A model generated the notes under the pieces. That model was not told the DNA's origin and searched no databases. It was given only the letters and a program-made list of their open reading frames with translations. From NCBI GenBank assembly GCA_027062725.1, contig JAMOSW010000024.1:1-46662 (forward strand): a stretch of DNA of 46,662 bases. Reading direction: 5' to 3'. The stretch comes from Pyrodictiaceae archaeon. Lineage in GTDB: Archaea; Thermoproteota; Thermoprotei_A; Sulfolobales; Pyrodictiaceae. Positions 1-8,518 of this stretch are shown here, one piece after another. A program made the translations under genes and the position numbers. Position 1 is the stretch's first letter; each line of letters starts with the position of its first letter.

Positions 1-347
1 TCGTCAACAAAGCCCCTCTCTTCAAGAATCTTCATCCAGCTCTCTGGTATCCTGCCGCCTGCTATGACAGAGGAGTGTAGCATTGTGTATATCCTGGAGT
101 CTATCCAGGGCTCCGCCTCCGGCCTGCCACTCGTCCTCCACGCCTCAACGAGCCTCCTGCCGTGGTCGGTCACCTCGAAGACGCCGCCTCCACGGTGGTC
201 GAGCAGACCCTGGCTATAGAGATCCATCAACGCCTGAAGCGCCTGCTCCTTGCCGCCGAAGCGCTCCGCGAACTCCTCGAACCTGAACTCTCCCCGGTCC
301 AGCTTCTCGTCCAGCACCTTCACCATTGCTACCGAGACGTAGGGCAT
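1..347 (-). CDS. Hypothetical protein, N-terminal part (3' end cut by window edge)
   Basis: The gene reads leftward from an ATG at 345-347 (MPYVSVAMVKVL...) and stays open for about 115 codons to the window edge. The first 60 residues alternate short amphipathic helices and end in EVTDHGRRLVEAW, a pattern common in winged-helix archaeal proteins (Q-A-L-Q-A-L-M-D-L-Y-S-Q-G-L-L followed by a Gly-rich wing). The rest is helical. I do not recognise the family with certainty; the opening resembles large archaeal proteins of unknown function. The GC-rich codon use matches the neighbours. The start is supported by an AT-rich spacer (360-460) upstream. Confidence 0.6.
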   Translation of the reverse strand, partial: MPYVSVAMVKVLDEKLDRGEFRFEEFAERFGGKEQALQALMDLYSQGLLDHRGGGVFEVTDHGRRLVEAWRTSGRPEAEPWIDSRIYTMLHSSVIAGGRIPESWMKILEERGFVD

Positions 348-457
348 TGCCTTGAGTCACCAACGATAGGCACAGGAACACGCTTCAATATAAGGCTTTG
401 GAGACTAGAATAGGTGATTAACCAACATCTAATCAACCTAAAACTAGCCCAAGGCCC

Positions 458-1609
458 CTAATAGTAGTCGCCGAGTAGCCACGTGTTGGCGAGATAGACC
501 TCCTTGACACCGGCCTCGAGGGCGGCCCTCCTAGCCTCCAGGGCATGCCTCCTACTAGTCGGCGGAAGGTCACGCATGCGATGATCAGGGTGGAAAGCGA
601 GGAGAACCATCGGTATGTTAACCCCGTACTCCCTGCTGAGCCCCGCAACATAGGACGCTATACCGCGTACCTCCTCGACGTCGACGTAGCCGGGGACAAG
701 TAGGACGCTAACCACAAGGAGAGGTGGTTCCCCGCGCTCCCTGGCCAGGGAGGCGACCAGCCGCGTGTTCTCCATGAGCCTAACGATGGCCCGGTGGCCG
801 TCAACACCGGTGAGCGCCTCATAGATGGAGGGAGTCCATGCCTTCCAGTCTATTTTGACGATACCGCCGCTTATGAGGCTCAGCCTGGCAGCCTCCCTCA
901 TGAGTGCAGGGTTGGCTAGGCCGTCAGTCTCCCAGCATATGCGTAGAGGTAGGTGGCGCCCCCTTTTCCGGGCCAGGTCGAGAGCCCGACGTGCAGCCAG
1001 GATAAACATGGGGAGCTGTGGGGTAGGGTCGCCGCCGAAGAAGCAGACACACGTGACACGCTCCCCCAGCATCTCCTCAACGAGCTCGTCGACGGTCTTC
1101 AGGTAGCGGACAGGCTCTAGGGCCATCGATTTGTGCTCCGGGTTCTGGCAGAAAACGCAGTCAAGCGGGCAGCCGCCGGCAAAAACCGCCAGGTTGTAGA
1201 AGCCGCGCTCAACGCCGGGCGTGAACGTGTAGCGGGGATACCCCCTCGACGTGGCTGCGGGGCAGACGGGCTCGGCCACACAGTTCGTCGGGTGCGGATC
1301 CAGGTAGGTGTACACGACTACGCGGCCTCGGCCAGCCACGGGCTCGAGCCGGCCGCCACGCCCCACCCATATACCACAGTAGCCCCGCTCGCCCTCGCCT
1401 AGTCTGCACTCGTTCACACATATCCCGCACCTGGCACCGCCTGGCTGCCGAGGCGGCCTAGGCGGCAGCCCCATCCGCGCCCGCCACTCAATGTGCCGCC
1501 TCCGAGCAACCGCGAGCGCCTCGGCGCTCCGCTTGCGTAGGCAGTCGGCGCAGACACCCACAGCGTCGGAAACAAGCCACTCCCTGCCGCAGATGACGCA
1601 CCTGCCCAA
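458..1609 (-). CDS. Radical SAM protein, PflA/AmrS-like, with N-terminal zinc ribbon
   Basis: A 383-residue protein with a TTG start. The first 25 residues carry two Cys pairs (CVIC and CADC) that look like a zinc ribbon. Further Cys residues at about 61-77 (CGIC, then C) resemble the Cys-rich region before the core in AmmeMemoRadiSam and pyruvate formate-lyase activase relatives. The radical SAM core has GGCPLDCVFCQN (CxxxCxxC, for the [4Fe-4S] cluster) and then FFGGDPTPQ, the GGEP-like SAM-binding strand. The substrate is unknown. A MEMO1-family protein lies about 42 kb away in the same window (43244), so an AmrS-like partnership is possible but not shown. It is transcribed divergently from the peptidase at 1704. 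Confidence 0.8.
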   Translation of the reverse strand: MGRCVICGREWLVSDAVGVCADCLRKRSAEALAVARRRHIEWRARMGLPPRPPRQPGGARCGICVNECRLGEGERGYCGIWVGRGGRLEPVAGRGRVVVYTYLDPHPTNCVAEPVCPAATSRGYPRYTFTPGVERGFYNLAVFAGGCPLDCVFCQNPEHKSMALEPVRYLKTVDELVEEMLGERVTCVCFFGGDPTPQLPMFILAARRALDLARKRGRHLPLRICWETDGLANPALMREAARLSLISGGIVKIDWKAWTPSIYEALTGVDGHRAIVRLMENTRLVASLARERGEPPLLVVSVLLVPGYVDVEEVRGIASYVAGLSREYGVNIPMVLLAFHPDHRMRDLPPTSRRHALEARRAALEAGVKEVYLANTWLLGDYY

Positions 1610-1703
1610 GAGAGGACCCCATGCACTGCGTATAGGCCGCGTAGAGCCACGTACCCCCTTATTGGGGCCCCGGAGGGCTCGGCTATAGACGAGACAGTGA
1701 CGG

Positions 1704-3350
1704 GTGTCCGGAGCATTGGCGCTTCGCGGGCTCTACGAGGAGGCTCTCCGCCACGTGGATGGGCTCCGAGGCTTTGAGCTGTTGGCTTCCCTCAGCAGGC
1801 TCCACCGCGTCCAGGGCAGTGAGGAGCTCACGGTTGCCGCCGAGCACGTGGCGATGATGCTCCAGGAGGCCGGCTTAGAGACCCGCCTAGAGCTCTACCG
1901 GGGCCCCCTGGGACTATGGCAGCACTATGGCTTCTGGGAGCCCCGCGGCTGGCGCCTCAACAGTGCCGCAGTTGAAGCCAGGAGGAGCGACGGCTCGTGG
2001 GAAGTCGTTGCATCCAGCCTCGAGACGCCTCTGGTCGCTATGGTGCATAGCCCGCCAGGAGAGGTGGAGGGACCCGCCGTCTACGCCAAGCCCTGGAGCG
2101 GGCAGCGCGGCGGCGGGGTGGCGGTCACCGACCAGCCAGGCTGGGAGGGCTACTACGTGCTCACCGGCGAGCAGGGCTACGAGGCAATCATAGGGTTCCA
2201 CGGCGGGCCGGGCGTTAGGTACTGGGGTCTCTACCCCGGCCCTTTCGAGGAGCCCCCCGCGGCGCCCGCGGCCAGCATCCCCCTAGAGAAGGCCCTCAGA
2301 ATCATCGGGAACCGTGTCCGTGTCCGCGTTGACGCAGAGTATGGGCTCCCCCAGACCCCTGTGCTGCGTATAGACGTCGGCGACGGGCCCTCCAGGGTGC
2401 TCCTCGTGGCCCACCTCTGCCACCCGAGGCCAGGCGCGCACGACAACGCCAGCGGCGTAGCGGTGGTAGCGGAGACCCTGCTCGCCCTCAACGCTCTTCG
2501 GGGCCGCCTCGCCGAGGCCGGCGTAGGGGCCACGGCCCTCCTGGCCCCAGAGTGGACCGGTACAGCCGCAGCCATAACCCAGGGACTGCTCGACACCTCG
2601 GCCGTGGTCGCAGCGCTCAGCGTTGACATGGTTGCGGCGAGGCTGGTGGCCACCGGCGGCAGGCTCCGCCTCATCACTCCCCCGCTGCCCCTCATAAGCC
2701 TCCTCGACCCTGTCCTCGACGCTGCTCTAGCGGCAGCAGAGCCCGAGGCCTACGCTGGCCTAGCCCCCTACGAGTGGGGGAGCGACCACGACGTCCTCCT
2801 AGGGCACCAGGTGCCGGCGGGCATGCTCAACGAGTGGCCCGACATGTTCTACCACAGCAGCCTCGACACACCCGACCACATATCGCCCCAGAGGATAGCC
2901 AGGCTCGCCGCAGTCCTCGCCGCCGCCACACTCTACACCGCCATGGAGCCCCGCCGCGCCGCGGAGGCGGCGAAGGCCGCGGCGCGGGCCCTACTCGCGA
3001 GACAGATAATCCACGGCGGCGACACCGAGGCCCTGGCGCGGCTACAGCGCCAGGCCGAGACCAATGCCGATGCGGCAGCCAGGGCACTGGTCCGCGGCGA
3101 GGCAGCGCCCAGGCCAGCGCCGGCCGTTGAGACAAGACCCCCCTACAGCAGGACCTACATCTACAAACTGCTCCGCGACCGCGAGCTCCTAGAGGACAGC
3201 GGCCTAAGAGAGGCCGCCAGGGTGCTAGCAACAGTGGCCGCCGCCACAGGGAGCTGGGAAACGGCAACGCTCTACTACCGCGCCATGCGGGGCCAGGCGC
3301 CGCCCGCTAGGGCGCTGGAGAAAGCCAGGCTACTGGCCCGCGCCGACTAG
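1704..3350 (+). CDS. M28-like (DUF4910-type) aminopeptidase
   Basis: A 548-residue protein with a GTG start. The catalytic core contains HLCHPRPGAHDNASG, in which H and the D of HDNASG are the usual M28 zinc ligands. APEWTGT supplies the acidic pair, LSVDMVA a further Asp, and EWGSDHDVLL the late metal-binding region. Residues about 95-190 form an insert like a PA/apical domain. The last 150 residues are helical and Ala-rich. There is no signal peptide, so it is probably cytosolic and trims peptides. The stop codon overlaps that of the convergent ABC ATPase by 4 bases. Family assignment is firm at metallopeptidase level; substrate is unknown. Confidence 0.8.
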   Translation: MSGALALRGLYEEALRHVDGLRGFELLASLSRLHRVQGSEELTVAAEHVAMMLQEAGLETRLELYRGPLGLWQHYGFWEPRGWRLNSAAVEARRSDGSWEVVASSLETPLVAMVHSPPGEVEGPAVYAKPWSGQRGGGVAVTDQPGWEGYYVLTGEQGYEAIIGFHGGPGVRYWGLYPGPFEEPPAAPAASIPLEKALRIIGNRVRVRVDAEYGLPQTPVLRIDVGDGPSRVLLVAHLCHPRPGAHDNASGVAVVAETLLALNALRGRLAEAGVGATALLAPEWTGTAAAITQGLLDTSAVVAALSVDMVAARLVATGGRLRLITPPLPLISLLDPVLDAALAAAEPEAYAGLAPYEWGSDHDVLLGHQVPAGMLNEWPDMFYHSSLDTPDHISPQRIARLAAVLAAATLYTAMEPRRAAEAAKAAARALLARQIIHGGDTEALARLQRQAETNADAAARALVRGEAAPRPAPAVETRPPYSRTYIYKLLRDRELLEDSGLREAARVLATVAAATGSWETATLYYRAMRGQAPPARALEKARLLARAD

Positions 3351-4120
3351 TCGAGGGGCACCACGACGGGCCTGCCGCGGCGCCACAGTATCTCCACGCG
3401 GAGCCCGTACGTCCTCTCAATGTTCTCCGGCGTGAACGCCTCCCCCACCGGGCCAGAGGCCACAGGCCTGCCGCCGCTCAGCATCACCACCCTATCGGCG
3501 AACCGCGCCGCCAAGTCAAGGCTATGACAGGCTATCACCGCGGCGACGCCCTCCTCCCCCGCGACGCGGCGCAGCAGCCGCATCACCTCCAGCCGCGAAC
3601 GGGGATCCAGGCTGCTAGCCGGCTCGTCCAGCAGCAGAAGCCGGGGCTCCTGCGCCAACGCCCTCGCGAGCATAGCCTTCTGCAGCTGTCCCCCGCTCAG
3701 CTCGCAGAGCCTACGCCCCGCCAAGCCCCCAAGCCCGAGCATCTCGAGGACCCTCTCCACCACCACGTGGCCACGCGAGTCAGGCCCCAGGGCCCCCCGG
3801 TAGGGGTACCTGCCGAGTAGGACAGCCTCGTAGACGCGTAGACAGCTCCTAGGCGGATGCTGAGGCACATAAGCGACCAGCCGAGCTCTCTCCCTCGGCG
3901 TCAGCCGGTGGATGGGCTTCCCCTCAACAAGCACGGTGCCCCGCAGAGGCCTATAGAGGCCCCCAAGGCAGCGGAGGAGCGTGGTCTTCCCCGACCCTAT
4001 GGGGCCGAGCAGGAACAGTAGCTCGCCCCGGCCAAGCCTCGCCTCAAACCCCTCCACTACGGGGCGGCCCCCGTAGCCGCAGGCAACCCCGCTAGCATAC
4101 AGCACCGTCATGGCCCCCAT
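3347..4120 (-). CDS. ABC importer ATPase, FecE/BtuD type
   Basis: A 257-residue ATPase. Walker A is GPIGSGKTTLL, the signature is LSGGQLQKAMLARAL, Walker B is LLLLDEPASSLD, and the switch His is in IACHS. The Q-loop region YVPQHPPRS is typical of FecE/BtuD importers for iron-siderophore, haem or cobalamin. It is the last gene of a three-gene operon (binding protein, permease, ATPase) and overlaps the permease end by 29 bases from the first ATG, or 20 bases from a second ATG four codons in. The transported metal or chelate cannot be read from this gene. Confidence 0.92.
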   Translation of the reverse strand: MGAMTVLYASGVACGYGGRPVVEGFEARLGRGELLFLLGPIGSGKTTLLRCLGGLYRPLRGTVLVEGKPIHRLTPRERARLVAYVPQHPPRSCLRVYEAVLLGRYPYRGALGPDSRGHVVVERVLEMLGLGGLAGRRLCELSGGQLQKAMLARALAQEPRLLLLDEPASSLDPRSRLEVMRLLRRVAGEEGVAAVIACHSLDLAARFADRVVMLSGGRPVASGPVGEAFTPENIERTYGLRVEILWRRGRPVVVPLD

Positions 4121-5138
4121 CCCCTAGGAGCCTGCCACGCGCAAGCAGCGCAACAAGCATGGGTGCACCGATAAGCGCGGCAGTGACGCCGACTGGCAAC
4201 GTGTCGGGGTAAACCATTAGGCGGCCAACGACGTCGGCTCCGAGGAGCAGCGAGGCCCCCAGGAGCCCCGAGAGGGGCACCAGCAGCCTGCTGCTCGCCT
4301 CCCCCGAGACAAGCCTCGCCAAATGCGGCGCAAGGAGACCCACGAACCCCACGACGCCCACGAAGGCTACAGATACCGCCGTGACGAGCGAGGAGAGGAC
4401 AAGCACCAGCCCTCGGACACGGCCAGGCTCCACGCCCATGCTCGCAGCCACGTCGTCCCCAAGGCCCAGCGCATCAAGCTCCATCCACAACAGAGCGAAC
4501 ACTACAACAACGGGTACAACCACGGCAGCCATAATGGCATCCTCCAGCAGGGATGCCCTACCCACGTCCCCGAATAGCCAGAACAACGCGGCAGAGACGA
4601 GCACCTCGTTCGGCGCCATAAACTCAACAAGCATAGTCAGGGCCTGGAAGAGGAACCCAACCGCGACGCCCGCGAGCACAACCGCAGAGGGAGAAAGGCC
4701 ACGCCTAGAAGCCAGCACGTACACAAACACAAGCGCCGCAAGCGCCGACACAAACGCAGACAACGGAACAACATAAGGCATCACACCTGCAAAGCCGCTG
4801 GCCCCAGCGCCCAGCAGAATAATCACAGCTGCAGCCCCAAACCCCGCAGCCTGGGACACCCCCAGCGTAAACGGGGAAGCCAACGGGTTACGAAGAACAA
4901 CCTGCAGCACAACCCCTGAAACCGAGAGCCCACAGCCAACAAGCACAGCGGCAACAACCCGCCCCAGCCTAACCCTCAAAGCCTCCCCCACAGCGCCCCC
5001 AGGCCCAGCGCCCACAAGGAACCCCAGAACATCCCGGAGCGAGACAGGATAGACACCAACACTAAGGCCAACAACGACCAGCAGGGCGAGGACGAGAAAA
5101 GCGCCGGCCAGCACCCAGAAGCCCCTACCCCCAGACAA
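4092..5138 (-). CDS. FecCD-family ABC permease
   Basis: A 348-residue integral membrane protein with about ten hydrophobic segments and a TTG start. Conserved FecCD features include VLQVVLRNPLASPFTLGVS, GFVGLLAPHLARL and the C-terminal ADVVGRLM region. It would form the homodimeric channel of the importer with the ATPase at 3347 and the binding protein at 5150; the gap to the latter is 11 bases, so co-translation is likely. Confidence 0.93.
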   Translation of the reverse strand: MSGGRGFWVLAGAFLVLALLVVVGLSVGVYPVSLRDVLGFLVGAGPGGAVGEALRVRLGRVVAAVLVGCGLSVSGVVLQVVLRNPLASPFTLGVSQAAGFGAAAVIILLGAGASGFAGVMPYVVPLSAFVSALAALVFVYVLASRRGLSPSAVVLAGVAVGFLFQALTMLVEFMAPNEVLVSAALFWLFGDVGRASLLEDAIMAAVVVPVVVVFALLWMELDALGLGDDVAASMGVEPGRVRGLVLVLSSLVTAVSVAFVGVVGFVGLLAPHLARLVSGEASSRLLVPLSGLLGASLLLGADVVGRLMVYPDTLPVGVTAALIGAPMLVALLARGRLLGDGGHDGAVC

Positions 5139-5149
5139 CCAGGCCCCCC

Positions 5150-6289
5150 TCAGCCGCAGGCAAGCCTAGAGAGCTCGAGCCTGCCAAAGCCACCATAGCG
5201 CTCGGCAAGCTCCCGGTACAGCCCCTTGCCCACGAAGAACCCCATAATCTCATCAGCCTTGGCCGCGGGGTCGACATCCCGGAACCGGTCCGGGAACAGC
5301 ACCTTCCCAACATAGTATGCATCAGCCAGCGCCAGCTCATAGTTAGTAGCGTAGTAGTTGAACGGCAGCAGCCCATACACCCTCCCAAGCCGGAAAGCAC
5401 TCAACCACTCATAGAACCCAGGGTCCCTCCGGTAATCCTCCAGCACCAGGAACAAGCCATTCTCATCGATAAACACCACGCCCGGATCATAGCGAAGAAG
5501 GAACTCCCTGTCAACCTCCACGTGGCCGGGCCTCCCACACCCAGCCCGGTCAACAACACTCTCAACACCCAGCAGCTCAAACACCGGGAACCGACACCAG
5601 GTGGACGTCAGACCATGCTTCCCCCGGAACCCCACCCCGCCAACATACACCGAGCCGTTGAACGCCACACCCTCCACGCGGCCACGGATATCAGAAACCA
5701 GGCCCTCCACGTAGGATACCAGCTCCTCAGCCCGCGCCTCCCGGCCAAGCACCCGCCCAGCAAGCCGCAGCGCCCTATAGAACCCCTCCAGGTCGCCGAG
5801 GCTCGTCAACACCGGAGACCCGAGCACCACGACCGGCACACCCGTCTCCCTCTGCAGCCGGTCCGCCACCTCCCGGGTAAGGAACGTGGCAAGCACCACA
5901 TCCGGGCGCACAGACATGATGCCCTCCGGGTCCGGCGCCCGGCCCGGCCCCCCAGGGCCGACAACGGGCAGGCTAAGCAGCTCCGGATGAGCCATCACGT
6001 ACGGCCTCCCCGCCGGCCCCCAGCGCTTCTCAACAGCCTCTACGCCCACCACACGATCCCAGGCGCCCAGGTACACCACGATCCTCAACGCGCCCGGACC
6101 AACCGCGACAACCCTCGAGACATTAGCCGGCACACGCACCCGGCGACCCAGCGCGTCAACAACCTCGACAAACCTACCGGAAGCCCCGGCCGCGGCACCA
6201 CCATGGCCACCCATGTGGTCCGCGGCAAGCAGCGCCAGGGCAGCGGCGGCGGCCACAGCGGCTGCGAGAACAACCCACCAGCCTCTCAT
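5150..6289 (-). CDS. ABC importer substrate-binding protein, FecB/BtuF type
   Basis: From the ATG at 6287-6289 the protein is 379 residues. It opens with MRGWWVVLAAAVAAAAALAL, a signal or membrane anchor, followed by a Gly/Ala/His linker. The mature part starts VVDALGRRVRVP and SRVVAVGPGALRIVVYL, the classic start of TroA/BtuF-fold proteins. SVRPDVVLAT and FIDENG are also typical. This ATG is preferred over the longer reading frame because a GGTG ribosome site lies 8 bases before it and a TATA-like TTTTTAAC lies about 45 bases before it. Ligand is probably a metal or metal chelate. It is the first gene of the import operon. Confidence 0.9.
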   Translation of the reverse strand: MRGWWVVLAAAVAAAAALALLAADHMGGHGGAAAGASGRFVEVVDALGRRVRVPANVSRVVAVGPGALRIVVYLGAWDRVVGVEAVEKRWGPAGRPYVMAHPELLSLPVVGPGGPGRAPDPEGIMSVRPDVVLATFLTREVADRLQRETGVPVVVLGSPVLTSLGDLEGFYRALRLAGRVLGREARAEELVSYVEGLVSDIRGRVEGVAFNGSVYVGGVGFRGKHGLTSTWCRFPVFELLGVESVVDRAGCGRPGHVEVDREFLLRYDPGVVFIDENGLFLVLEDYRRDPGFYEWLSAFRLGRVYGLLPFNYYATNYELALADAYYVGKVLFPDRFRDVDPAAKADEIMGFFVGKGLYRELAERYGGFGRLELSRLACG

Positions 6290-6329
6290 GTGCACCACAC
6301 CAAGAAAACGGGTGCACCAGCAAGCTTGG

Positions 6330-6345
6330 CGGGTTAAAAACACAG
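6330..6345 (-). promoter_or_regulatory. Putative promoter of the FecBCD-type operon
   Basis: Read on the minus strand, TTTTTAACCC is a TATA-like element centred near 6336. Transcription would begin near 6310, leaving a short leader with GGTG before the ATG at 6289. Confidence 0.45.
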
Positions 6346-6366
6346 CCACAAACCGGCAGAAAGTGT

Positions 6367-6768
6367 GTGAAACAGAAGGCTAGAAGGCTAAAACAAACAC
6401 ATAATGCAGCTATAATCGCGGTGCTGCCGCAGCTGGCGCTGCTCACCCTGGCGGCCAGCCTCGGCCTAATAGGCATAGGCGCGATAATAGGGACAAGAGC
6501 CAGCAGCCTGCCGCAGATCTACGCTCTCACAAACATAGCCTCATTCGCGGTGGTGATGCTGACGCCAGCCTACTACCCGATAGAGGTGATGCCCCCGGCG
6601 CTGAGGCCCATAAGCCTGGCACTCCCAACCACCCGCGCGGCCCTGCTCGCGAGAAACCTCCTCGGAATAGGCAGCTACGACACGGCAAAGCACCTAGCGC
6701 TCCTACCGGCGCTGAGCGCCGCGTACCTAGCACTAGGCTTCAGGGGCATCAAGTGGCGCGAAGAATAG
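6367..6768 (+). pseudogene. C-terminal fragment of an ABC-2 type permease
   Basis: The frame gives 133 residues, but ABC-2 permeases are usually about 250 or more. What remains matches only the last three to four membrane segments: a GLIGIGAIIGTRASS loop, a strand with LTPAYYPIEVMPPALRPI (the conserved ABC-2 loop before the last helices), and a C-terminal membrane hairpin. The first residues are polar and do not look like a real N-terminus. No matching ATPase gene is adjacent. I infer a 5'-truncated relic; a short functional protein cannot be excluded. Confidence 0.6.
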
Positions 6769-6780
6769 CACCCACGGGCT

Positions 6781-7200
6781 CTAGCAGCGCTTGGCCAGGT
6801 TGAAGCGCCCCTCCTCCTCTCGAGGACGCCGAGCAGGGCGCGGCGCGCTCGCGGGCGGCCGTGGCCTCCGCCACCTCTCGACAGCGTCAGCGCCGTGGCC
6901 GTAGGCCGCGCGGCATAGCGGCGACAGCGCGCAGTGCCCATCGGCGTCCAGGAGCACCACGTAGCGGTACCAGGGCTCCACCCGGTAAACCCCGTGGAGG
7001 TACGCCCTGTCTATCCGGGCTCCCTCTCCTCCCTCACAGCTGCAGCGAACAAGGGGAGCATGCCGGACTTGGCGCGCCGGAAGCAGGGCATCCATGACGC
7101 CCGTCGAGCATCCAGCCGCCGCCCTCAGCCCGGGGCGCGGCCATCGCCACCACGCCGCGGACGCCACGGGCCCTCTAAGCCCATGCGAGCACAGCCCCAC
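6781..7200 (-). CDS. Possible small hypothetical protein
   Basis: An open frame of 139 codons with a protein-like middle (RIDRAYLHGVYRVEPWYRYV, then LLDADGHCALSPLCRAAYG) and several Cys residues. The ends are Arg/Pro/Ala-rich and look like GC-driven noise, so an internal ATG at 7095 may be the real start. No family recognised. It lies between an ABC-2 relic and the AT-rich island, so it may itself be decaying. Confidence 0.3.
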   Translation of the reverse strand: MGLCSHGLRGPVASAAWWRWPRPGLRAAAGCSTGVMDALLPARQVRHAPLVRCSCEGGEGARIDRAYLHGVYRVEPWYRYVVLLDADGHCALSPLCRAAYGHGADAVERWRRPRPPASAPRPARRPREEEGRFNLAKRC

Positions 7201-7338
7201 AACAAAGCGAGGTACTGCAAGACAAGAGAAACCTACCTAAGCTCCTCTGTGTACACCGCACGCTACATGAATAAATAGATAGGTCACAATAACTAGAACA
7301 GCAACAGCAGCAACAATGTATGAGAATCAAGTTAGCCA

Positions 7339-7377
7339 CGCGGAGAACTTGAGCCCGGAGCCTCTGGATTCGAAGGC
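7339..7377 (-). repeat. Weak tRNA-Arg-like segment (anticodon to T-arm)
   Basis: By eye, this segment aligns to 10583-10620 of the intact tRNA-Arg with one inserted base and about 29 matches in 38 positions, including CGAAGGC at the anticodon loop and CGCGG at the T-stem. The orientation is the same as the intact gene. It sits at the left edge of the AT-rich island. Parts of the match are generic tRNA sequence, so this is a tentative call. Confidence 0.3.
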
Positions 7378-7702
7378 TCGGGGAAACATAAGCCAGGTTT
7401 CCAGGGGAAACCATTGGCTGGAGCCAGAGTTTACAGTTTACTTGCCTTTACTTGCTCCACGACACAGAGCAAAGGTGTTAAACTACATTAAAATATTAGC
7501 TAATTCTAGAACAAGTAAAGAAAAAGATGCCAATGTGTTCTAGGTATGCGCTGATAGCGTTAAATACGCTAGGACCAACACTTGCGACTTAAAAAGATTT
7601 TAGGTATGCAGTTTGAGGGGGACCGTGGCATGGTGATCTATTATTAGGCCTGCTATTATCATAAAGAGAGGGGTTTCCGAGGAGCTCTTAAAGCAGGATT
7701 TC

Positions 7703-8518
7703 ATGGTATACTTGAGAATGTTACGTGTGAGAGACTGGCTAGGGTATTTTCTCACCGCTATTCTGGGATACATCATGTTTACGGGGCTAAGCGCTCGTAT
7801 GCTAGACACGGTGTGGTTCCTTGTCATTATTTCTCTCTACTTAGGCTTTAGTTTCTCTATAAACAATTGCTTTGATATTAAAGAAGATATGATCGGAATG
7901 AAGAGGAAGAATCCGGTGGCTATGGGGGAACTAGACCAGGAAAAAGGCATTATATTTTCATTATCGCTAATGCTGGCTGGTATGTTCCTAGCCCTTCTAC
8001 GTGGACTAGACGTCTTTATGTTCTATTCCATTCTGGTTTTCCTTTCATTCTCGTATTCTTCTCCGCCCTTCAGGCTAAAATCAAAGCCATTTCTCGACTT
8101 AGTTTCGCACGGACTGTTTTTCGGCGCCCTAATTTTTCTGTTCCCATCCTTTTTCTTCTCGAGACAGGTTAGCCTTCTACATGCTCTCGTGGCTATATCT
8201 ATATTCTATTTCTCCATAATTCTGGAGCTAAGAAACCTTATAGAAGATTTTGAACATGATAAGAAAGCTGGGCTTAGAACAACTGCTTGTCTACTTGGAC
8301 TAGATAGATCCAAGAAGATTACTTACTTTCTATCTTTATCATATCCACTAACTCTGTTTCCGATATATTATCTACTCGGCGACAACGCGATGCTACTTTC
8401 GTTTATCATTCTAACGACATTATTCTACTTGTTATTCCACTTTACAAGATCATATAGAATACTTGACGTTTATGCTAATATTTCATACTCTTTGGTGGTA
8501 CTGAGCGTGGTACTATGA
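7703..8518 (+). CDS. UbiA-family prenyltransferase
   Basis: A 271-residue membrane protein with seven to nine hydrophobic segments. It has both Asp-rich motifs of the family: NNCFDIKED near residues 54-62 (first prenyl-diphosphate/Mg site) and NLIEDFEHDKKAG near 178-190. The loop MKRKNPVAMGEL matches the usual RPLxxG loop in position. It would transfer a polyprenyl group to an acceptor in the membrane; the acceptor (quinone, glycerol phosphate, or sugar phosphate) is not readable. It overlaps the glycosyltransferase by ATGA. Base composition is clearly more AT-rich than genes on either side, which suggests transfer. Confidence 0.85.
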   Translation: MVYLRMLRVRDWLGYFLTAILGYIMFTGLSARMLDTVWFLVIISLYLGFSFSINNCFDIKEDMIGMKRKNPVAMGELDQEKGIIFSLSLMLAGMFLALLRGLDVFMFYSILVFLSFSYSSPPFRLKSKPFLDLVSHGLFFGALIFLFPSFFFSRQVSLLHALVAISIFYFSIILELRNLIEDFEHDKKAGLRTTACLLGLDRSKKITYFLSLSYPLTLFPIYYLLGDNAMLLSFIILTTLFYLLFHFTRSYRILDVYANISYSLVVLSVVL

